Position numbers and translations under genes: made by a program. The notes under the pieces are model-generated. The model ran no database searches and was not told the DNA's origin. It saw only the letters and a list, made by a program, of their open reading frames with translations. Shown in pieces: positions 32,237 through 41,496 of a stretch of DNA of 64,000 bases; within the stretch, counting starts at the first letter, position 1; the number at the start of each line of letters is the position of its first letter. This DNA is from Pseudogemmobacter humi (lineage in GTDB: Bacteria; Pseudomonadota; Alphaproteobacteria; Rhodobacterales; Rhodobacteraceae): positions 1 to 64,000 of the forward strand of contig NZ_UXAW01000052.1 in assembly GCF_900609055.1 (NCBI RefSeq), written 5' to 3'.

Positions 32237-33318
32237 CTTTGCGCCTTGAACTGGGTCACGGCATGGGCCACGCGGCGGCAGCTCGCCTCGTCGCCCACGG
32301 TGATGCGCAGGCAGTTCGGCAGTTTGTAACCCGAGACGCGGCGCACGATCAGCCCCTCGCCCTGGAGCCAGGCGTCGCAGGCCTCGGCCTCTTCGGCGCT
32401 GGCGAAGCGGGCGAGAATGAAATTCGCCGCCGAGACATCCGACGGAACCCCCACCTCGGCCAGTGCGCCCGCAAGCCAGGACCGCATCCGGGCGTTTTCC
32501 CCGCGCGATTTCGCCACCCAGTCCTGGTCGCGCACCGCCGCCTCGGCGGTGTCGAGCTGCGCGGTGGAAAGGTTGAACGGCTGACGGATGCGGTTCAGCA
32601 CATCGACGATATGTTTCGGCCCGTAGCCCCAGCCGATCCGCAGGCCGCCGAGGCCGTAGATCTTCGAGAAGGTCCGGGTCATGAACACGTTCTCGCGCGC
32701 CTCGACCAGCGCCTTTCCGGCGTCGAAATCCTCGACATATTCGGCATAGGCCCCGTCCAGCACCAGGATCGCCTGGCGCGGCAGACCGGCGGCCAGCCGC
32801 GCGACCTCGGCGGGCGAGATCATCGTGCCGGTCGGGTTGTTCGGATTGGCGATGAACACCAGTTTCGTGCGCGGCCCGCAGGCGCGCAGGATCGCGTCCA
32901 CATCGGTCACGCGCTCGCGCTCGGGCACCTCGACGGGCGTGGCGCCGGCGGCCAGCGCCGAGATGCGATACATCAGGAAACCGTGTTCGGTGAAGACCAC
33001 CTCGTCGCGCGGCCCGGCATAGGCCTGGGCCAGCATCTGGATGATCTCGTCCGAGCCCACGCCGCAGATCACCCGCCCGGCGTCCAGGCCATGCACCTCG
33101 GCGATGGCCTGACGCAGCCCGGCGTGATCGGTGGAGGGGTAGCGGTGGAGGCTGTGAACGGCGCGCTGGAACGCCTCTTTCGCCCGGTCCGAGGCGCCGA
33201 ACGGGTTCTCGTTCGACGAAAGCTTCACCACATTCGTCACACCCGCGACCTTGCTCTTACCGCCTTCGTATAGGGCGATATCGAGAATTCCGGGTTGCGG
33301 AATGATCGCTTCGGACAT
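32233..33318 (-). CDS. hisC: Histidinol-phosphate / aromatic aminotransferase
   Basis: 361 residues from [29 protein letters not shown] and the [12 protein letters not shown] motif are typical of His[22 protein letters not shown] and [16 protein letters not shown] (PLP Lys) complete the fold type I site. Coupling to tyrC suggests it may also act in tyrosine or phenylalanine synthesis, as many alphaproteobacterial HisC enzymes do. Confidence 0.95.
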   Translation of the reverse strand: MSEAIIPQPGILDIALYEGGKSKVAGVTNVVKLSSNENPFGASDRAKEAFQRAVHSLHRYPSTDHAGLRQAIAEVHGLDAGRVICGVGSDEIIQMLAQAYAGPRDEVVFTEHGFLMYRISALAAGATPVEVPERERVTDVDAILRACGPRTKLVFIANPNNPTGTMISPAEVARLAAGLPRQAILVLDGAYAEYVEDFDAGKALVEARENVFMTRTFSKIYGLGGLRIGWGYGPKHIVDVLNRIRQPFNLSTAQLDTAEAAVRDQDWVAKSRGENARMRSWLAGALAEVGVPSDVSAANFILARFASAEEAEACDAWLQGEGLIVRRVSGYKLPNCLRITVGDEASCRRVAHAVTQFKAQR

Positions 33319-33383
33319 CTGGGCCTCCTGCTGTCGAAGGCGTTCTAGCCGCAGCCTTCCCGCAAAGCCAGAGGCGAGTCGGC

Positions 33384-33908
33384 TTATTTCCGGCTGGTGT
33401 AGGATTTGGCCTGCAACCAGTCCATCAGCGCCATCAGAACTCCCGACAAGACGAAGGTCAGATGGATCACCACCATCCAGAACAGCTCGTCGGGGTTGAG
33501 CACCCGGGTCTCGCCGATCGCCATGAACCGCTTGAGCAGCGAGATCCCCGAAATCGCCACGATCGAGGCGATCAGCTTCATCTTCAGCCCGCCGAAATCG
33601 ACCTTGCCCATCCAGCCGGGCCGCTCGGCGCCCTCGACATCGAGGCGCGAGACGAAATTCTCGTAGCCCGAGAACATCACGATCAGCACCAGATTGGCGG
33701 CGAGCGTCAGGTCGATCAGCGTCAGCGCGACGAGGATCACATCCTCGGACTGCATCTCCATCAGTTTGGGCAGGTACCAGACCAGATCGCGGCCGAACAT
33801 GAAAACCAGCATGACCAGGCTGACCACCAGCCCCAGATACATCGGCGCCATCAGCCAGCGGCTGGCGAAAAGCGATTTCTCGAAGGCTTTCTCGACCGGA
33901 TTGGACAT
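33384..33908 (-). CDS. UPF0114 (YqhA/TIGR00645) membrane protein
   Basis: 174 residues with four hydrophobic segments, about residues 20-40, 60-82, 110-128 and 142-162. [18 protein letters not shown] at the start and [19 protein letters not shown] in the cytoplasmic loop are characteristic of this family, whose function is unknown. It lies upstream of hisC on the same strand with a 65-bp gap. Confidence 0.88.
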   Translation of the reverse strand: MSNPVEKAFEKSLFASRWLMAPMYLGLVVSLVMLVFMFGRDLVWYLPKLMEMQSEDVILVALTLIDLTLAANLVLIVMFSGYENFVSRLDVEGAERPGWMGKVDFGGLKMKLIASIVAISGISLLKRFMAIGETRVLNPDELFWMVVIHLTFVLSGVLMALMDWLQAKSYTSRK

Positions 33909-33981
33909 GGGGGCTCCTGTTGCGGCTGGCGGTGAGGAATAGCCTGGCCTGAGGCGGAATCAAGGGGTGGAAAGGGCGGAA

Positions 33982-34043
33982 GGGGGCCCTGCCCCCGTCC
34001 CCGTTCCGGGGACTCCCCCGGGATATTTAGCGACAGAAAATGA
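33982..34043 (+). repeat. Two-hairpin dispersed repeat, copy 1
   Basis: Hairpin 1 is GGGGGC/GCCCCC (33982-33996). Hairpin 2 is GTCCCC/GGGGAC (33997-34013). The tail TCCCCCGGGATATTT then GACAGAAAATGA follows to 34043. The same layout occurs at 42257, 56117, 60698 and 63727 with different hairpin-2 sequences. It lies between the starts/ends of UPF0114 and rpsD. Confidence 0.85.
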
Positions 34044-34063
34044 CCAGGGCAGGCGGGAAATGC

Positions 34064-34093
34064 AAAAGGCCGCGCAAGCGGGGCGCGGCCTTT
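34064..34093 (-). terminator. Rho-independent terminator of rpsD
   Basis: AAAGGCCGCGC (34065-34075) pairs perfectly with GCGCGGCCTTT (34083-34093) around a 7-nt loop. On the minus strand it is followed by a T-rich stretch starting TTTTGCATTT. Confidence 0.88.
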
Positions 34094-34114
34094 CGGGAAA
34101 AATCCTGGACCGGA

Positions 34115-34732
34115 TCAGCGCGAATAGAATTCGACGACCAGGTTCGGTTCCATCTGCACCGGATAGGGCACATCCGACAGAGCCGGGGTGCGCACGAATT
34201 TCGCGGTCAGCTTCTGAGTGTCGACTTCCAGATAGTCGGGCACGTCGCGCTCGGTCAGGGCGATGGCTTCGGCGATGATGGCGAGCTGGCGCGATTTTTC
34301 GCGCACCGAGACCACATCACCCTCGCGCAGGCGGTAGGACGCGATGTTGACCGGCTTGCCGTTCACCAGCACATGGCCGTGGTTCACGAACTGACGGGCG
34401 GCGAAGATGGTCGGCACGAATTTCGCGCGGTAGACCAGCGCGTCGAGGCGGCGCTCCAGCAGGCCGATCAGGTTCTCGCCGGTGTCGCCGGTCACGCGCT
34501 GCGCTTCGCCATAGATACGCTTGAACTGCTTTTCGGTCAGATCGCCGTAATAGCCTTTCAGCTTCTGCTTGGCGCGGAGCTGGGTGCCGAAGTCCGACAT
34601 CTTGCCCTTGCGGCGCTGGCCATGCTGGCCCGGGCCGTATTCGCGCCTGTTGAGCGGCGACTTGGCGCGGCCCCAGATGTTTTCGCCCATGCGGCGGTCG
34701 ATCTTGTGTTTGGCAGCGGTGCGTTTGGTCAT
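34115..34732 (-). CDS. rpsD: 30S ribosomal protein S4
   Basis: 205 residues. [21 protein letters not shown] at the start and the S4 RNA-binding domain ([29 protein letters not shown]) are unmistakable. It binds the 5' domain of 16S rRNA early in assembly. It is encoded alone, away from the large ribosomal operons, as is usual in alphaproteobacteria. Confidence 0.99.
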   Translation of the reverse strand: MTKRTAAKHKIDRRMGENIWGRAKSPLNRREYGPGQHGQRRKGKMSDFGTQLRAKQKLKGYYGDLTEKQFKRIYGEAQRVTGDTGENLIGLLERRLDALVYRAKFVPTIFAARQFVNHGHVLVNGKPVNIASYRLREGDVVSVREKSRQLAIIAEAIALTERDVPDYLEVDTQKLTAKFVRTPALSDVPYPVQMEPNLVVEFYSR

Positions 34733-34836
34733 CGCTGATCTCCTTCTGTTGCCCGTTGCGGGCCGGTTTGAAGGGCGTTGTCCTCTCCGGGCGGGCCCGG
34801 CGACAGGGCATTCCTTGCGGAAGCCGCCAACACCAA

Positions 34837-34868
34837 TGAAAAGCCCCGGGCGGATGGCCCGGGAGCTT
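34837..34868 (-). terminator. Probable terminator of the Hint gene
   Basis: AAGCTCCCGGGC and GCCCGGGGCTT (minus strand) pair with one bulge around a 5-nt loop, followed by TTC. It lies between the Hint gene and rpsD and would separate their transcripts. Confidence 0.6.
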
Positions 34869-34926
34869 GGGGCGGCTTATACAGGCCGCACGGGCCGAGT
34901 CAACCGGGCGTATCGGGAGGGCGCTG

Positions 34927-35988
34927 TCAGATCGCGCCCTCATGGCACAAGAGCGCGGCCTCGGGCGAGGACAGCATCCTTCGCGCGAAATCGCCATAGC
35001 ACATCGGATCGGCGGCAAGGCCCGGCATCAGCGCCGTCAGCCGCGCGCGGTCGCCCTGGTCGAGGCTGTCCGGATCCGCCGCCGAGGGGTGGAAACTCTC
35101 GGTTTCCAGCCCGTTGGCGAAGACGATCTCGTGACGCTCCAGCAGAAGGTGGTGATAGGTCACCTCGCGCAGGCCCGGATCGACCAGCACGGAATGATCG
35201 TTGACCAGATCGCCCGCCGCGACCAGCACCTCGTCGGTGTTGAACAGCGCCCGGGCGGCGGGGCCGCTCACCAGCATCCGGTGCTGCGGCGAGACCACCA
35301 GATCGCCGTCCGGCCGCCCGGAGCCGAGCGCGCCCTCGCGCAGCCGCACCGGGCGCAGATGCGGCATGGCGTAGAGCCGCGCGCCGGTCATCCGGCGGCT
35401 GCCGGTCCAGAGCACCTCCTGCGCGCCGTTGTCGCGGGTCTGGACCAGATCGCCCGGATGCAGGTTCTCCACCCGTTCGGGGCCGGTCGGGGTCATGATC
35501 CTTGTGCCGGGGGTGAAGCAGATCACCCCGCCGGTGCTGCGGTCTGGCGCCGCCGGGGCGATCCGGCTGCGGATCACCCAGAGATCGCGGCCCGCGGGCG
35601 GCATCTCGCCCAGAAACATCGCCAGATGCCCGCGGCCGCCCGCCACCGGCAGCAGCGTCGCCGTCCAGGACCGGAGCCCGTCGCCGAGGACGAAGCTCTG
35701 GTCGGGCAATGTATCCGGCTCTGCCCCGATGTCGCCGGAGGCATTCTCCTGCCCGACCGCCGTTCCGATCAGCCGCTGCACCATCAATGCCGCGCGCCGC
35801 CTCACATCCGCCTCGCCCTGCGCCCCTTCCAGCAACAGGATATTCCCCGGCGCATCCACGCGCACGGCCTCGCCCAGCCAGCGCCAGGTGGCGCCGGTGA
35901 CGATGGCCGAGGGGGAAACCGCCCGGAGTCCATCCGCTTCCGTCTGTGACCAGGAGATGACGAACGTGGCCCTTGAGCCCGCTGTCAT
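34927..35988 (-). CDS. Hint domain protein
   Basis: 353 residues. An N-terminal region of about 155 residues has no clear family. The Hint (hedgehog/intein-type) domain begins at CFTPGTRIMTPTG and has ENLHPGDLVQTRDNG, SPQHRMLVSG and a late HHLLLERHEIVFANG. In inteins the first Cys starts self-splicing; Hint proteins of this order lack a clear splice partner and their role is open. No standard signal peptide is visible. A perfect palindrome lies about 65 bp before the start. Confidence 0.82.
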   Translation of the reverse strand: MTAGSRATFVISWSQTEADGLRAVSPSAIVTGATWRWLGEAVRVDAPGNILLLEGAQGEADVRRRAALMVQRLIGTAVGQENASGDIGAEPDTLPDQSFVLGDGLRSWTATLLPVAGGRGHLAMFLGEMPPAGRDLWVIRSRIAPAAPDRSTGGVICFTPGTRIMTPTGPERVENLHPGDLVQTRDNGAQEVLWTGSRRMTGARLYAMPHLRPVRLREGALGSGRPDGDLVVSPQHRMLVSGPAARALFNTDEVLVAAGDLVNDHSVLVDPGLREVTYHHLLLERHEIVFANGLETESFHPSAADPDSLDQGDRARLTALMPGLAADPMCYGDFARRMLSSPEAALLCHEGAI

Positions 35989-36051
35989 GCCTGTATTCGC
36001 CTGCTCGTTTTTCTTTTTATGCGGGAAATTTAGCAGCGCCCGAATCGCTGC

Positions 36052-36069
36052 GCCACAGAAATCTGTGGC
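36052..36069. promoter_or_regulatory. 18-bp palindrome upstream of the Hint gene
   Basis: GCCACAGA (36052-36059) and TCTGTGGC (36062-36069) form perfect 8-bp arms around AA, in the 145-bp gap between the Hint and YqgE genes. It may be an operator or a small hairpin. Confidence 0.4.
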
Positions 36070-36133
36070 AAAACCGCGTCATAGCGCAGGGATTTATGGC
36101 AGATCGGCAACAATGAGAGAGGGGGCCGGCGCC

Positions 36134-36691
36134 TCAGGCCCGCCCCGCGACCGGCGAGAGCGTCAGCGGGTCGATCCCCATCTGCTTCAGCGCCAGCGCC
36201 CATTTCTGCCCGTCGGAGTCGGCGAACAGCAGATCCGCCGGCAGATCGGCGACCAGCCAGTCGTTCCTGAGGATCTCGCCCTCCAGCTGCCCCGGGCCCC
36301 AGCCCGCATAGCCAAGCGCAAGCAGCGCGCGGGCGGGCCCGTCGCCCCGGGCCAGGGCCTCCAGGATATCCAGCGTCACGGTCAGCCGCAGGCCGCCCGG
36401 CACCTGCATCATGCCCTGATCGGCGCCGCGCCAGTCGTCGGAATGCAGAACGAAGCCGCGCCCGCGCTCGACCGGGCCGCCATATTGCACGCGGATCTCG
36501 CGCCGCGAGGCGCCCGGGCTGATGCCCAGATGTTTCAGGAGCCCGCCGAAATCCAGCTCCTGCGAGGGTTTGTTGACGATCAGCCCCATGGCGCTGTCGG
36601 GACCATGGGCGCAGATCAGCACCACCGCCCGGGCAAAACGGGGATCCGCCATACCCGGCATCGCAACCAGCACCTTGCCCGCAAGTTCCAT
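36134..36691 (-). CDS. YqgE/AlgH family protein
   Basis: 185 residues. KVLVAMPGMADPRFARAVV at the start, MGLIVNKPSQELDF, YGGPVERGRGFVLHSDD and GYAGWGPGQLEGEI cover all the conserved blocks of the family. The family has a known fold but no settled function. I set the start at MELAGKVLV, which has an AAAGGTGG ribosome site; the frame is open much further upstream but without conserved sequence. Confidence 0.92.
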   Translation of the reverse strand: MELAGKVLVAMPGMADPRFARAVVLICAHGPDSAMGLIVNKPSQELDFGGLLKHLGISPGASRREIRVQYGGPVERGRGFVLHSDDWRGADQGMMQVPGGLRLTVTLDILEALARGDGPARALLALGYAGWGPGQLEGEILRNDWLVADLPADLLFADSDGQKWALALKQMGIDPLTLSPVAGRA

Positions 36692-36892
36692 CGTCACGCC
36701 ACCTTTCCCCCTCAACATGGACCCGCAGGCGCCACGGCTCAAGAGGCGCCGCGCGAAACGAAGCGAAGAGCGCCAGCGATGAGCGGCCCCGAAGCGGCCG
36801 CGGGAAACCCTCTGCGGCAGCGGCGCCACATCACGCGCGTCGTCGCCAGGTTGTGATTTCCCCCGGCGCGGGCGATGCTTATCCTGCGGGCC

Positions 36893-37714
36893 ATGACCCC
36901 GATCCGCCGCCCCGCCCTGCTCGCCCTCTCCGCCCTGCTCGCCGTGCTTCTGCCCGGGGTTGCGGCCCGCGCCACCAGCCAGGACGAGGTGCTCGCCGCC
37001 TCGGTGCTGACTGGCTGGACCACACCCGAGGGCACCCATATGGCCGCGCTGCGGCTGGATCTGGCGCCGGGCTGGAAAACCTACTGGCGCAGCCCCGGCG
37101 ATGCCGGCATCCCGCCGCAATTCGACTGGTCCGGCTCGGTCAATGTCAAGGCGGTGCGCCTGCACTGGCCCGCGCCTTCGGTCTTCGTGACCAACGGGAT
37201 ACAAACCATCGGCTATCGCAACCAGCTGATCCTGCCGGTGGAGCTGGTGCCAGGCGATCCTTCGCAGCCGATGCGGCTTGCCGCAGAGGTGGATCTGGGC
37301 ATCTGCCAGGAGATCTGCCTGCCCGCCTCGCTGGATCTGGCGGCGGGGATCGACGGGCCCGGCGCACCCGACGCGCTGATCCAGGGCGCGCTGAAAAAGC
37401 AGCCCCGCAGCGGTGCCGAGGCCGGGCTGACTTCGATCACCTGCCATGTGGAGCCGATCGCCGACGGGCTGCGGCTGACCGCCACAATCGCGCTGCCGGG
37501 CCAGGGCAAAGGCGAGACCGTCGCTTTCGAGACCGGCGACCCCTCGGTCTGGGTCTCGGAAGCCACCGCCTCGCGCAAGGGCGGCGTGCTGACCGCCGTC
37601 ACCGAACTGGTGCCGCCCTCGGGCCAGCCCTTCGCGCTGGACCGCTCGGGCGTGACGGTGACGGTGATCTCGGACAAGGGCGCGGTCGAGATGCGCGGCT
37701 GTCCCGGCGCATGA
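36893..37714 (+). CDS. DsbD N-terminal-like thiol-disulfide protein, exported
   Basis: 273 residues from MTPIRRPALL (ATG at 36875 would add six). Signal peptide LLALSALLAVLLPGVAARA. The mature part matches the immunoglobulin-like alpha domain of DsbD: GWKTYWRSPGDAGIPPQFDW, SVFVTNGIQTIGY and DLGICQEICLPA, with the CxxxC cysteine pair. The membrane and thioredoxin parts of full DsbD are absent, so it is a stand-alone periplasmic domain that may pass electrons to another partner. Confidence 0.87.
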   Translation: MTPIRRPALLALSALLAVLLPGVAARATSQDEVLAASVLTGWTTPEGTHMAALRLDLAPGWKTYWRSPGDAGIPPQFDWSGSVNVKAVRLHWPAPSVFVTNGIQTIGYRNQLILPVELVPGDPSQPMRLAAEVDLGICQEICLPASLDLAAGIDGPGAPDALIQGALKKQPRSGAEAGLTSITCHVEPIADGLRLTATIALPGQGKGETVAFETGDPSVWVSEATASRKGGVLTAVTELVPPSGQPFALDRSGVTVTVISDKGAVEMRGCPGA

Positions 37715-37778
37715 ACCGCCGCCCGGGTCGGGCTTTCCGCGCTTGAGGCGCGCGCGCGGGCGTGATTTCATCGCCGCC

Positions 37779-38300
37779 ATGCGCCGGATCCTTTCCCTTG
37801 CCCTGATCGCCCTGTGCCCGCCCGCCTGGGCCGATCCCGCCCCGCCCGGCGCCGCGCCGGAAATCGACAGCCTGGAATGGGGCATCTTCTGCGCCCTGCG
37901 CGCGATGGACCGCGCCCCCGCCCCCGGCACCATCGCGGGCTGGCTGCATGTCCCGCGCGAGGAAATCACCTTCCACTGGCCCGACGAGACCGTGGTGCCC
38001 GCCTCGCTCGGGCTGGCCTTCGGGGTGCGGGCCGCCAGCGTCCCGGGCTATGTCAGCGACTCGGCCGAGGCGCGGGTGTTCCGCCCGGGCCGCGAGACCC
38101 CGGAAACCTGGCCGACCGCGATTTCCGACACCGACCGGATCAGCGTCTTCTTCCGTTTCGACGAGGTCCAGGAACTGATCCCCGGCATCTGGGCCTTCGA
38201 GGTCTGGGATCGCGGCGAAAGGCTCTACCGGGTGGAATTCGAAGTGGTCCCGGCCGAAGCGCGGCGCGAGATCGCCGACGCCTGCGGCGCCACATCCTGA
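37779..38300 (+). CDS. DUF3859 protein, exported
   Basis: 173 residues from MRRILSLALIALC with a signal peptide ending at PAWA. The mature chain has EWGIFCALRAMDRA, VPASLGLAFGVRA and FDEVQELIPGIWAFEVWDR near the end, the pattern of DUF3859. No function is known. Proteins with this ending look like small periplasmic beta-sandwich domains. It follows the DsbD-like gene on the same strand. Confidence 0.7.
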   Translation: MRRILSLALIALCPPAWADPAPPGAAPEIDSLEWGIFCALRAMDRAPAPGTIAGWLHVPREEITFHWPDETVVPASLGLAFGVRAASVPGYVSDSAEARVFRPGRETPETWPTAISDTDRISVFFRFDEVQELIPGIWAFEVWDRGERLYRVEFEVVPAEARREIADACGATS

Positions 38301-38404
38301 CGGTCATTTTAAGTCTGAAACCGGCATACATGTGAAATCTTATTGCGCCGCAGGTGCAAAAGCCTTAGGTCATTCGCAGATGCAGAAACCGCCCGGAGCC
38401 CGCC

Positions 38405-40069
38405 ATGCCGCATGATGGTCAGCCTCTCACCGCCTCGCCGCTGCTGCCCGATCTGCGCAGCCTGACGCAGGCGACCCTGCCCCAGACCGACGCCCTGTTC
38501 GCCTCTGCGCGCGAGAATCTGCGCGCCATGGTCAGCGAGGGCGGCAAGATCCAGGCCCGCCTGCTGGAAGAGCACCAATATGCGGCCCATGCCCTGTCCT
38601 GGCTTGCCACCTATACCGAGGCCCTGCGCCAGCTCGACGCCTGGGCCGGGCGGCTGGAACAGGCCGGCAGCTTCGGTGAGATCGAGGCGCTGATCCTTCA
38701 GATCGGTTTCGGGGAATATCTCTCGCAACTCGCCGGCGGCATCCCGATGAGCCAGGGCGAGATCGCCCGCCTCCAGGACCTCGGCCTGAGCTGGACGCCC
38801 GAGGGCGCCGCCACCACGCTGATCGCGCAAGGCAACAGCCCCGCCGCCCGCGCCCGCCTCGTGCAACTGATGCGCGACGACCGCGCCCGCGCCACCTTCG
38901 GCGCCTCGGGGCTGGACGAAGAGCTGGAGATGATCCGCGACCAGTTCCGCCGCTATGCCGAGGAAAAGGTCATCCCCCGCGCCCATGACTGGCACCTGAA
39001 GGACGAGCTGATCCCGATGGAGGTCATTCAGGAACTCGCCGAAATGGGCGTGTTCGGCCTGACCATCCCCGAGGAATACGGCGGCTTCGGCCTGTCCAAG
39101 GCCTCGATGGTGGTGGTGTCCGAGGAACTCTCGCGCGGCTATATCGGCGTGGGCTCGCTCGGCACCCGCTCGGAAATCGCCGCCGAACTGATCCTCTGCG
39201 GCGGCACGCCCGAGCAGAAGGCAGAATGGCTGCCGAAACTCGCCTCGGGGGAAATCCTGCCGACGGCGGTGTTCACCGAGCCGAACACCGGATCGGACCT
39301 CGGCAGCTTGCGCACCCGCGCGGTGCGCACCGAAGAGGGCTGGGAGATCACCGGCAACAAGACCTGGATCACCCATGCCGCGCGCACCCATGTGATGACG
39401 CTGCTCGCGCGCACCGACCCCGATTCGACCGACTGGCGCGGGCTGTCGATGTTCCTCGCCGAAAAGACCCCGGGCACCGACGAGGCGCCCTTCCCTACCC
39501 CCGGCATGACCGGCGGCGAGATCGAGGTCCTCGGCTATCGTGGCATGAAGGAATACGAACTCGGCTTCGACGGGTTCAAAGTGAAGGCCGACAACCTGCT
39601 CGGCGGTCAGCCCGGCCAGGGCTTCAAGCAACTCATGCAGACGTTCGAGAGCGCCCGGATCCAGACCGGCGCGCGGGCGATCGGCGTGGCGCAGTCGGCG
39701 CTGGAAACCGGGCTGCAATATGCCGAGGACCGCAAGCAGTTCGGCAAGCCGCTGATCGAATTCCCCCGCGTGGCCGGGAAACTCGCGATGATGGCGGTCG
39801 AGGTGATGATCGCCCGCCAGCTGACCTATTTCGCCGCCTGGCAGAAGGATCACGACAAGCGTTGCGATCTTGAGGCCGGGATGGCGAAGCTCCTTGGCGC
39901 CCGCGTCGCCTGGGCGGCGGCGGACAATGCGCTGCAAATCCACGGCGGCAACGGTTTCGCGCTGGAATACCGCATCTCGCGCATCCTCTGCGATGCCCGC
40001 ATCCTGAACATCTTCGAGGGCGCGGCCGAGATCCAGGCCCAGGTGATCGCGCGGCGTCTGCTCGACTGA
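38405..40069 (+). CDS. mcd: (2S)-methylsuccinyl-CoA dehydrogenase
   Basis: 554 residues. The acyl-CoA dehydrogenase core begins near residue 170 (LDEELEMIRDQFRRYAEE) with FTEPNTGSDLGSL, WITHAARTHVMT, DRKQFGKPLIEFPRVAGKLA and NALQIHGGNGFALEYRISR. The extra 150-170 N-terminal residues, absent from ordinary acyl-CoA dehydrogenases, are the mark of Mcd of the ethylmalonyl-CoA pathway, which oxidises (2S)-methylsuccinyl-CoA to mesaconyl-CoA during growth on C2 compounds. The other pathway genes are not in the window. Another long-chain acyl-CoA dehydrogenase is possible but less likely. Confidence 0.85.
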   Translation: MPHDGQPLTASPLLPDLRSLTQATLPQTDALFASARENLRAMVSEGGKIQARLLEEHQYAAHALSWLATYTEALRQLDAWAGRLEQAGSFGEIEALILQIGFGEYLSQLAGGIPMSQGEIARLQDLGLSWTPEGAATTLIAQGNSPAARARLVQLMRDDRARATFGASGLDEELEMIRDQFRRYAEEKVIPRAHDWHLKDELIPMEVIQELAEMGVFGLTIPEEYGGFGLSKASMVVVSEELSRGYIGVGSLGTRSEIAAELILCGGTPEQKAEWLPKLASGEILPTAVFTEPNTGSDLGSLRTRAVRTEEGWEITGNKTWITHAARTHVMTLLARTDPDSTDWRGLSMFLAEKTPGTDEAPFPTPGMTGGEIEVLGYRGMKEYELGFDGFKVKADNLLGGQPGQGFKQLMQTFESARIQTGARAIGVAQSALETGLQYAEDRKQFGKPLIEFPRVAGKLAMMAVEVMIARQLTYFAAWQKDHDKRCDLEAGMAKLLGARVAWAAADNALQIHGGNGFALEYRISRILCDARILNIFEGAAEIQAQVIARRLLD

Positions 40070-40072
40070 GCC

Positions 40073-41290
40073 TTACGCGCCCCCGCGCGAGGGGCGCGTG
40101 ACGCCGAGGCGGGGATGCAATGTCCCCGCCACCAGCCAGCAGCCCAGGAAGGCGAGCCCGGTCACCGCGAACAGGCCCGAGACCGGCGAGACGAACAGCA
40201 CCGCCCAGGCCACGCCGGGCGTCATGATTCCGGACACGTCGCGGAAGCTGGAATAGACCGCCGACATCTCGGTGCGCTCGGACGGTTTCACCGACATCAG
40301 GAACGGCAGCCCCCCCACCACGTCGAGCATGACGAAGAAGAAGCTCGCGCAGAAGGCCAGCACCACCGTCGCCCAGGGCAGGGTCGAGAACAGCGTCGCG
40401 AGAATCAGCAGCCCGCCGCCCCCCGCAAAGGCCAGCCGCACCGAGCGGCGCACCGACATCGACCGCGCGAGACGGTTGAGCGCGGGGGCGCCGAACAGCA
40501 GCGCGTTCGAGCAGGACAAGGCGAAACCGCCCACCTTGTCGCCCAGCCCCGCCTCGACGCAGAAGATCGGCAGATAGACGATATAGACCCACCAGCCGCA
40601 GGACCGCACCACCGCATAGAACCAGCCCGCGATCAGCCGTGGCTGGCGGAAGAACCGCCCGAGGAAGCCCAGCGGATTGACCGTCGGCCGCTTCGCCCGC
40701 GCGATCTGCCGCCCGTTGCCAAGCCGGAGCCACCAGAACACCGCGATCAGGAGAAGCGTGAACACACCCGCCAGCACGAAGGGCGCGGGCGCCCATTTGC
40801 CGTAGAGCCAGACGCCCAGCACCGGCCCGATCGCCCAGGGCGTGGCGGCATAGGCCATCTGTATCCCCTGACTGCGCCCGAGGCTGGTGCGCTCGACATA
40901 ATCCAGCACATAGGCGTTGAGGCAGATGAAGACGGTGGCGGTGGCCATGGCATTGCAGATCAGCGCCAGGGTGATCCCGGTCGGCGTGCCCGGGATCGCC
41001 AGCATCATCCCCACCAGGTAAAGCCCGCCACCGCCGGTATAGGTCCAGCGCCGCGGAATGTGCTGAGTGATCCAGGGCACCATCAGCCCCCAGAACAGCG
41101 CGACGAAACCGGCCATCAGATAGGCGACCGAGGTTTTCTGCGCATCGCCCAGCGTCTGGTAGACCGCAAGCGGCATCGCCGAGACGAGCGTGCCGCGCAC
41201 CGCGGCCTCCAGCCCCGACAGAAGGGCGAAATGCTCGATCTGCGGCACCGGACTGTGTTTGAGAGCAAGGGGAATGTATCGCAGCGCCAT
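40073..41290 (-). CDS. MFS transporter
   Basis: 405 residues with about eleven to twelve hydrophobic segments, ending in GLFAVTGLAFLGCWLVAG and a basic tail. The start at MALRYIPLALKHSP lacks a strong ribosome site; the frame is open further upstream without conserved sequence. It lies tail-to-tail with mcd. No substrate-specific motif is visible. Confidence 0.75.
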   Translation of the reverse strand: MALRYIPLALKHSPVPQIEHFALLSGLEAAVRGTLVSAMPLAVYQTLGDAQKTSVAYLMAGFVALFWGLMVPWITQHIPRRWTYTGGGGLYLVGMMLAIPGTPTGITLALICNAMATATVFICLNAYVLDYVERTSLGRSQGIQMAYAATPWAIGPVLGVWLYGKWAPAPFVLAGVFTLLLIAVFWWLRLGNGRQIARAKRPTVNPLGFLGRFFRQPRLIAGWFYAVVRSCGWWVYIVYLPIFCVEAGLGDKVGGFALSCSNALLFGAPALNRLARSMSVRRSVRLAFAGGGGLLILATLFSTLPWATVVLAFCASFFFVMLDVVGGLPFLMSVKPSERTEMSAVYSSFRDVSGIMTPGVAWAVLFVSPVSGLFAVTGLAFLGCWLVAGTLHPRLGVTRPSRGGA

Positions 41291-41496
41291 GGCCCATGCA
41301 GAGCCGGGAAGCACCGCGGCGTCTGCACCGTTTACGACAAAAATTGTCGCGCCTGTGGGTTCGGCGCAATCTCGCGCGGGACCGGCTTTCCCGCCGACTG
41401 ACAAACCGCCCCCCGGACGCGCCTCCGGGCTTCGGCCGGTAAGCCGCCCCCGGATCTGGCCCCGCCAGGTGTGCAACGCGCCGGGGTCCCGGCGCT

